A stretch of 64,000 bases of DNA from Aquila chrysaetos chrysaetos (Eukaryota > Chordata > Aves > Accipitriformes > Accipitridae): contig NC_044018.1 in NCBI RefSeq assembly GCF_900496995.4, positions 10,192,501-10,256,500 of the forward strand, written 5' to 3'. The translations under genes and the position numbers were made by a program. The notes beneath the pieces are model-generated. The model was given only the letters and a program-made list of their open reading frames with translations, was not told where the DNA came from and did no database searches. Of this stretch, positions 62,632 to 64,000 are shown in pieces. Numbering within the stretch: position 1 is the stretch's first letter; the number at the start of each line of letters is the position of its first letter.

Positions 62632-64000
62632 GTACATTAACCTTATAGAATGGGAGTTATATTATTAGCAAAACGGTGCACATGCTTAGCCTATGAGTAA
62701 TGCCATGTCTTTCCTGTGGAAGCTCTATTCTACTGTACAAAACTTTTCAATTAAAATGAAATAAAAACATCAACGACTAATCCTAATAACATATGATAAA
62801 GCAGTTTGATGTCAAATAAAGTTCTGACTCTGAATTTGGACCTTTAAATGCCCTTGAAATATAAATAATTCATAATGGTGATAAATATATTTAAGACTTT
62901 CTTCTTGTCTTCTCATCTTTAATTTATAAACAGATCACTAGATATTTGGCAATTACATTATGTTACTACACTAAAAATTAAGACTTACAATTTTCATAGC
63001 AGCTTCTTATCTCAAGGCAAGCAGATTGCTGGCTATACATGGGGAAATGTATGGAAAAGAATAATAATATAAATTGTGATGCGTACTACTGTAAAGGATG
63101 TTGGTTTTAAAATTTAATACATTTGCACATGTCATTGCTTCTGCAACTCAGTCTTTGTGTAACTCAATGAGAGCAAGAGGTGTTGCTGCATGTTCTTGTG
63201 TATCTGAACATTTTTCTTTGTCACTGTGAAGCAATAAGAAAGCTGAGGCAGGACCATGTCCTTGCAACTCTGGAAGTGGCAAACTGTTAGTGTTCAGTAA
63301 TAACTCACTCTACTAGCAGATGATGAATGAAGAATACTGAATTTTTATTCTTAAACACACACTCTTGCTAAATCATTGCCTCTTCCTTTACATTATAAAA
63401 TCTTCAGTGGAAGGAAGTGCAGTGTTAGCGTAAAGTCTGTATTTAATATACACGAGTAGGTTCTTCCACTTCTTCAGAACCATTTCCACTGCATGTCTAA
63501 CTTTTTTTTTTTCCTTTGAAGGAAACAGCAACTAAAAATGTGAAACATGAGGTTAACCTGATATATTTCCACAGGAATATTTCACTTTATGATTATAAAC
63601 AAGGGCATTTTTTTGAGGGAGAATTTTTATTACTGTTCTATCTTTTCAGAGGGAGTGTTCTAGAAAATATCATATGCAGTAATTTGTCCAAAAATATCAA
63701 CTTTTCTTTGGTCAACATCTGTACAGTCTTTATTACAGCAATAATTTTATCTGGTTTCAATTAAACTATGAATTGCTGAGTAATTTTTTTACACCTGGCT
63801 CACTGGATGCTGGCAGCTTGCTATTCATCAATGTTTTGAAATGTAGGTATCTTTGGGACACTCTTAGACTGCATGGTGTACTGTGTGCATGAAGTTAATA
63901 TATGACAAGCTACATTTAAGATGCATTTAACAATAGAAAATATTTGTGTAAGCCAGAGTGTTGTGCAACCTTTGTCCCTTTGCCAAAAATAAGTTAACTG
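62632..64000 (+). other. LDAH: LDAH intron 4, 5' part
   Basis: The intron begins at gtacat and is still open at the window end. I looked for the next LDAH exon, which should continue after SELQ with a hydrophobic stretch leading to the cap region, and did not find it. The open frame at 63516-63764 has no similarity to that region and is AT-rich. No repeat was recognised. Confidence 0.8.

Larger units (their letters stand above)
5388..64000 (+). other. LDAH: LDAH gene, 5' half (exons 1-4; gene runs off the window)
   Basis: This is the gene for lipid droplet-associated hydrolase, an alpha/beta-hydrolase fold protein that sits on lipid droplets and has been linked to cholesterol ester and triglyceride turnover; its true substrate is still debated. 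The predicted partial product joins 5388-5421, 21198-21356, 40050-40184 and 62462-62631 into 166 codons without a stop. Family hallmarks in order are HEEF (25-28), CGPW (41-44), PGNPG (64-68), PVW..SHAGH (89-98), FGLNGQ.EHKL (120-130) and KLVLIAHSIG (142-151). From memory the human protein is about 325 residues, so roughly half is here. The remaining exons, with the cap-like region and the catalytic Asp and His, must lie past 64000. The four introns seen are of phases 1, 1, 1 and 0. The intron-dominated structure and CpG promoter suit a broadly expressed gene. Confidence 0.95.

Noticed and set aside
63516..63764. 82-residue open frame near the window end as LDAH exon 5
   Set aside because: The peptide does not resemble the LDAH region after SELQ and has no fitting acceptor in phase 0.

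Overview
The window is vertebrate nuclear DNA, almost certainly from a bird. Three things point there: CR1 LINE copies in both orientations, including a young one whose 3' end carries the avian ATGATTCTA-type repeat; AT-rich introns of 15 to 22 kb between short exons with standard GT-AG junctions; and one very GC-rich CpG island. Nothing in it looks bacterial, and there is no operon, CRISPR array, convincing full tRNA or rRNA gene.

One protein-coding gene is supported: LDAH (lipid droplet-associated hydrolase, C2orf43 in human), on the + strand. The promoter is the CpG island at about 4925-5735. Coding exons are 5388-5421, 21198-21356, 40050-40184 and 62462-62631. Joined, they give exactly 166 in-phase codons (34+159+135+170 nt) that run through the PGNPG loop, the SHAGH segment and the nucleophile elbow with the catalytic serine. 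The C-terminal half, with the Asp and His of the triad, must lie beyond position 64000. Introns 1-3 are phase 1 and intron 4 is phase 0. The exon-1 ATG is the first ATG inside the island. It is needed because exon 2 has no start codon: the position where I recall the human start methionine is GTG here.

Layout: 1-3059 AT-rich flank with no gene; 3060-4770 an old antisense CR1 relic abutting the promoter; 4925-5735 CpG island and exon 1; 5422-21197 intron 1 with two adjacent antisense CR1 copies (13930-16925) and an unidentified protein-like block on the minus strand (10079-11084); exon 2; 21357-40049 intron 2 with a sense CR1 3' end and an old SINE-like tail; exon 3; 40185-62461 intron 3 with a sense CR1 relic, a hAT-type MITE with target-site duplication, a young antisense CR1 and a tRNA-derived SINE-like relic; exon 4; start of intron 4.

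I found no convincing new biological system. The most useful leads are the start-codon question in LDAH, the Ala-for-Gly change in its nucleophile elbow, a 24-nt perfect palindrome at the edge of the CpG island, and the minus-strand protein-like block. Family assignments rest on recognising sequence by eye; no database search was run.
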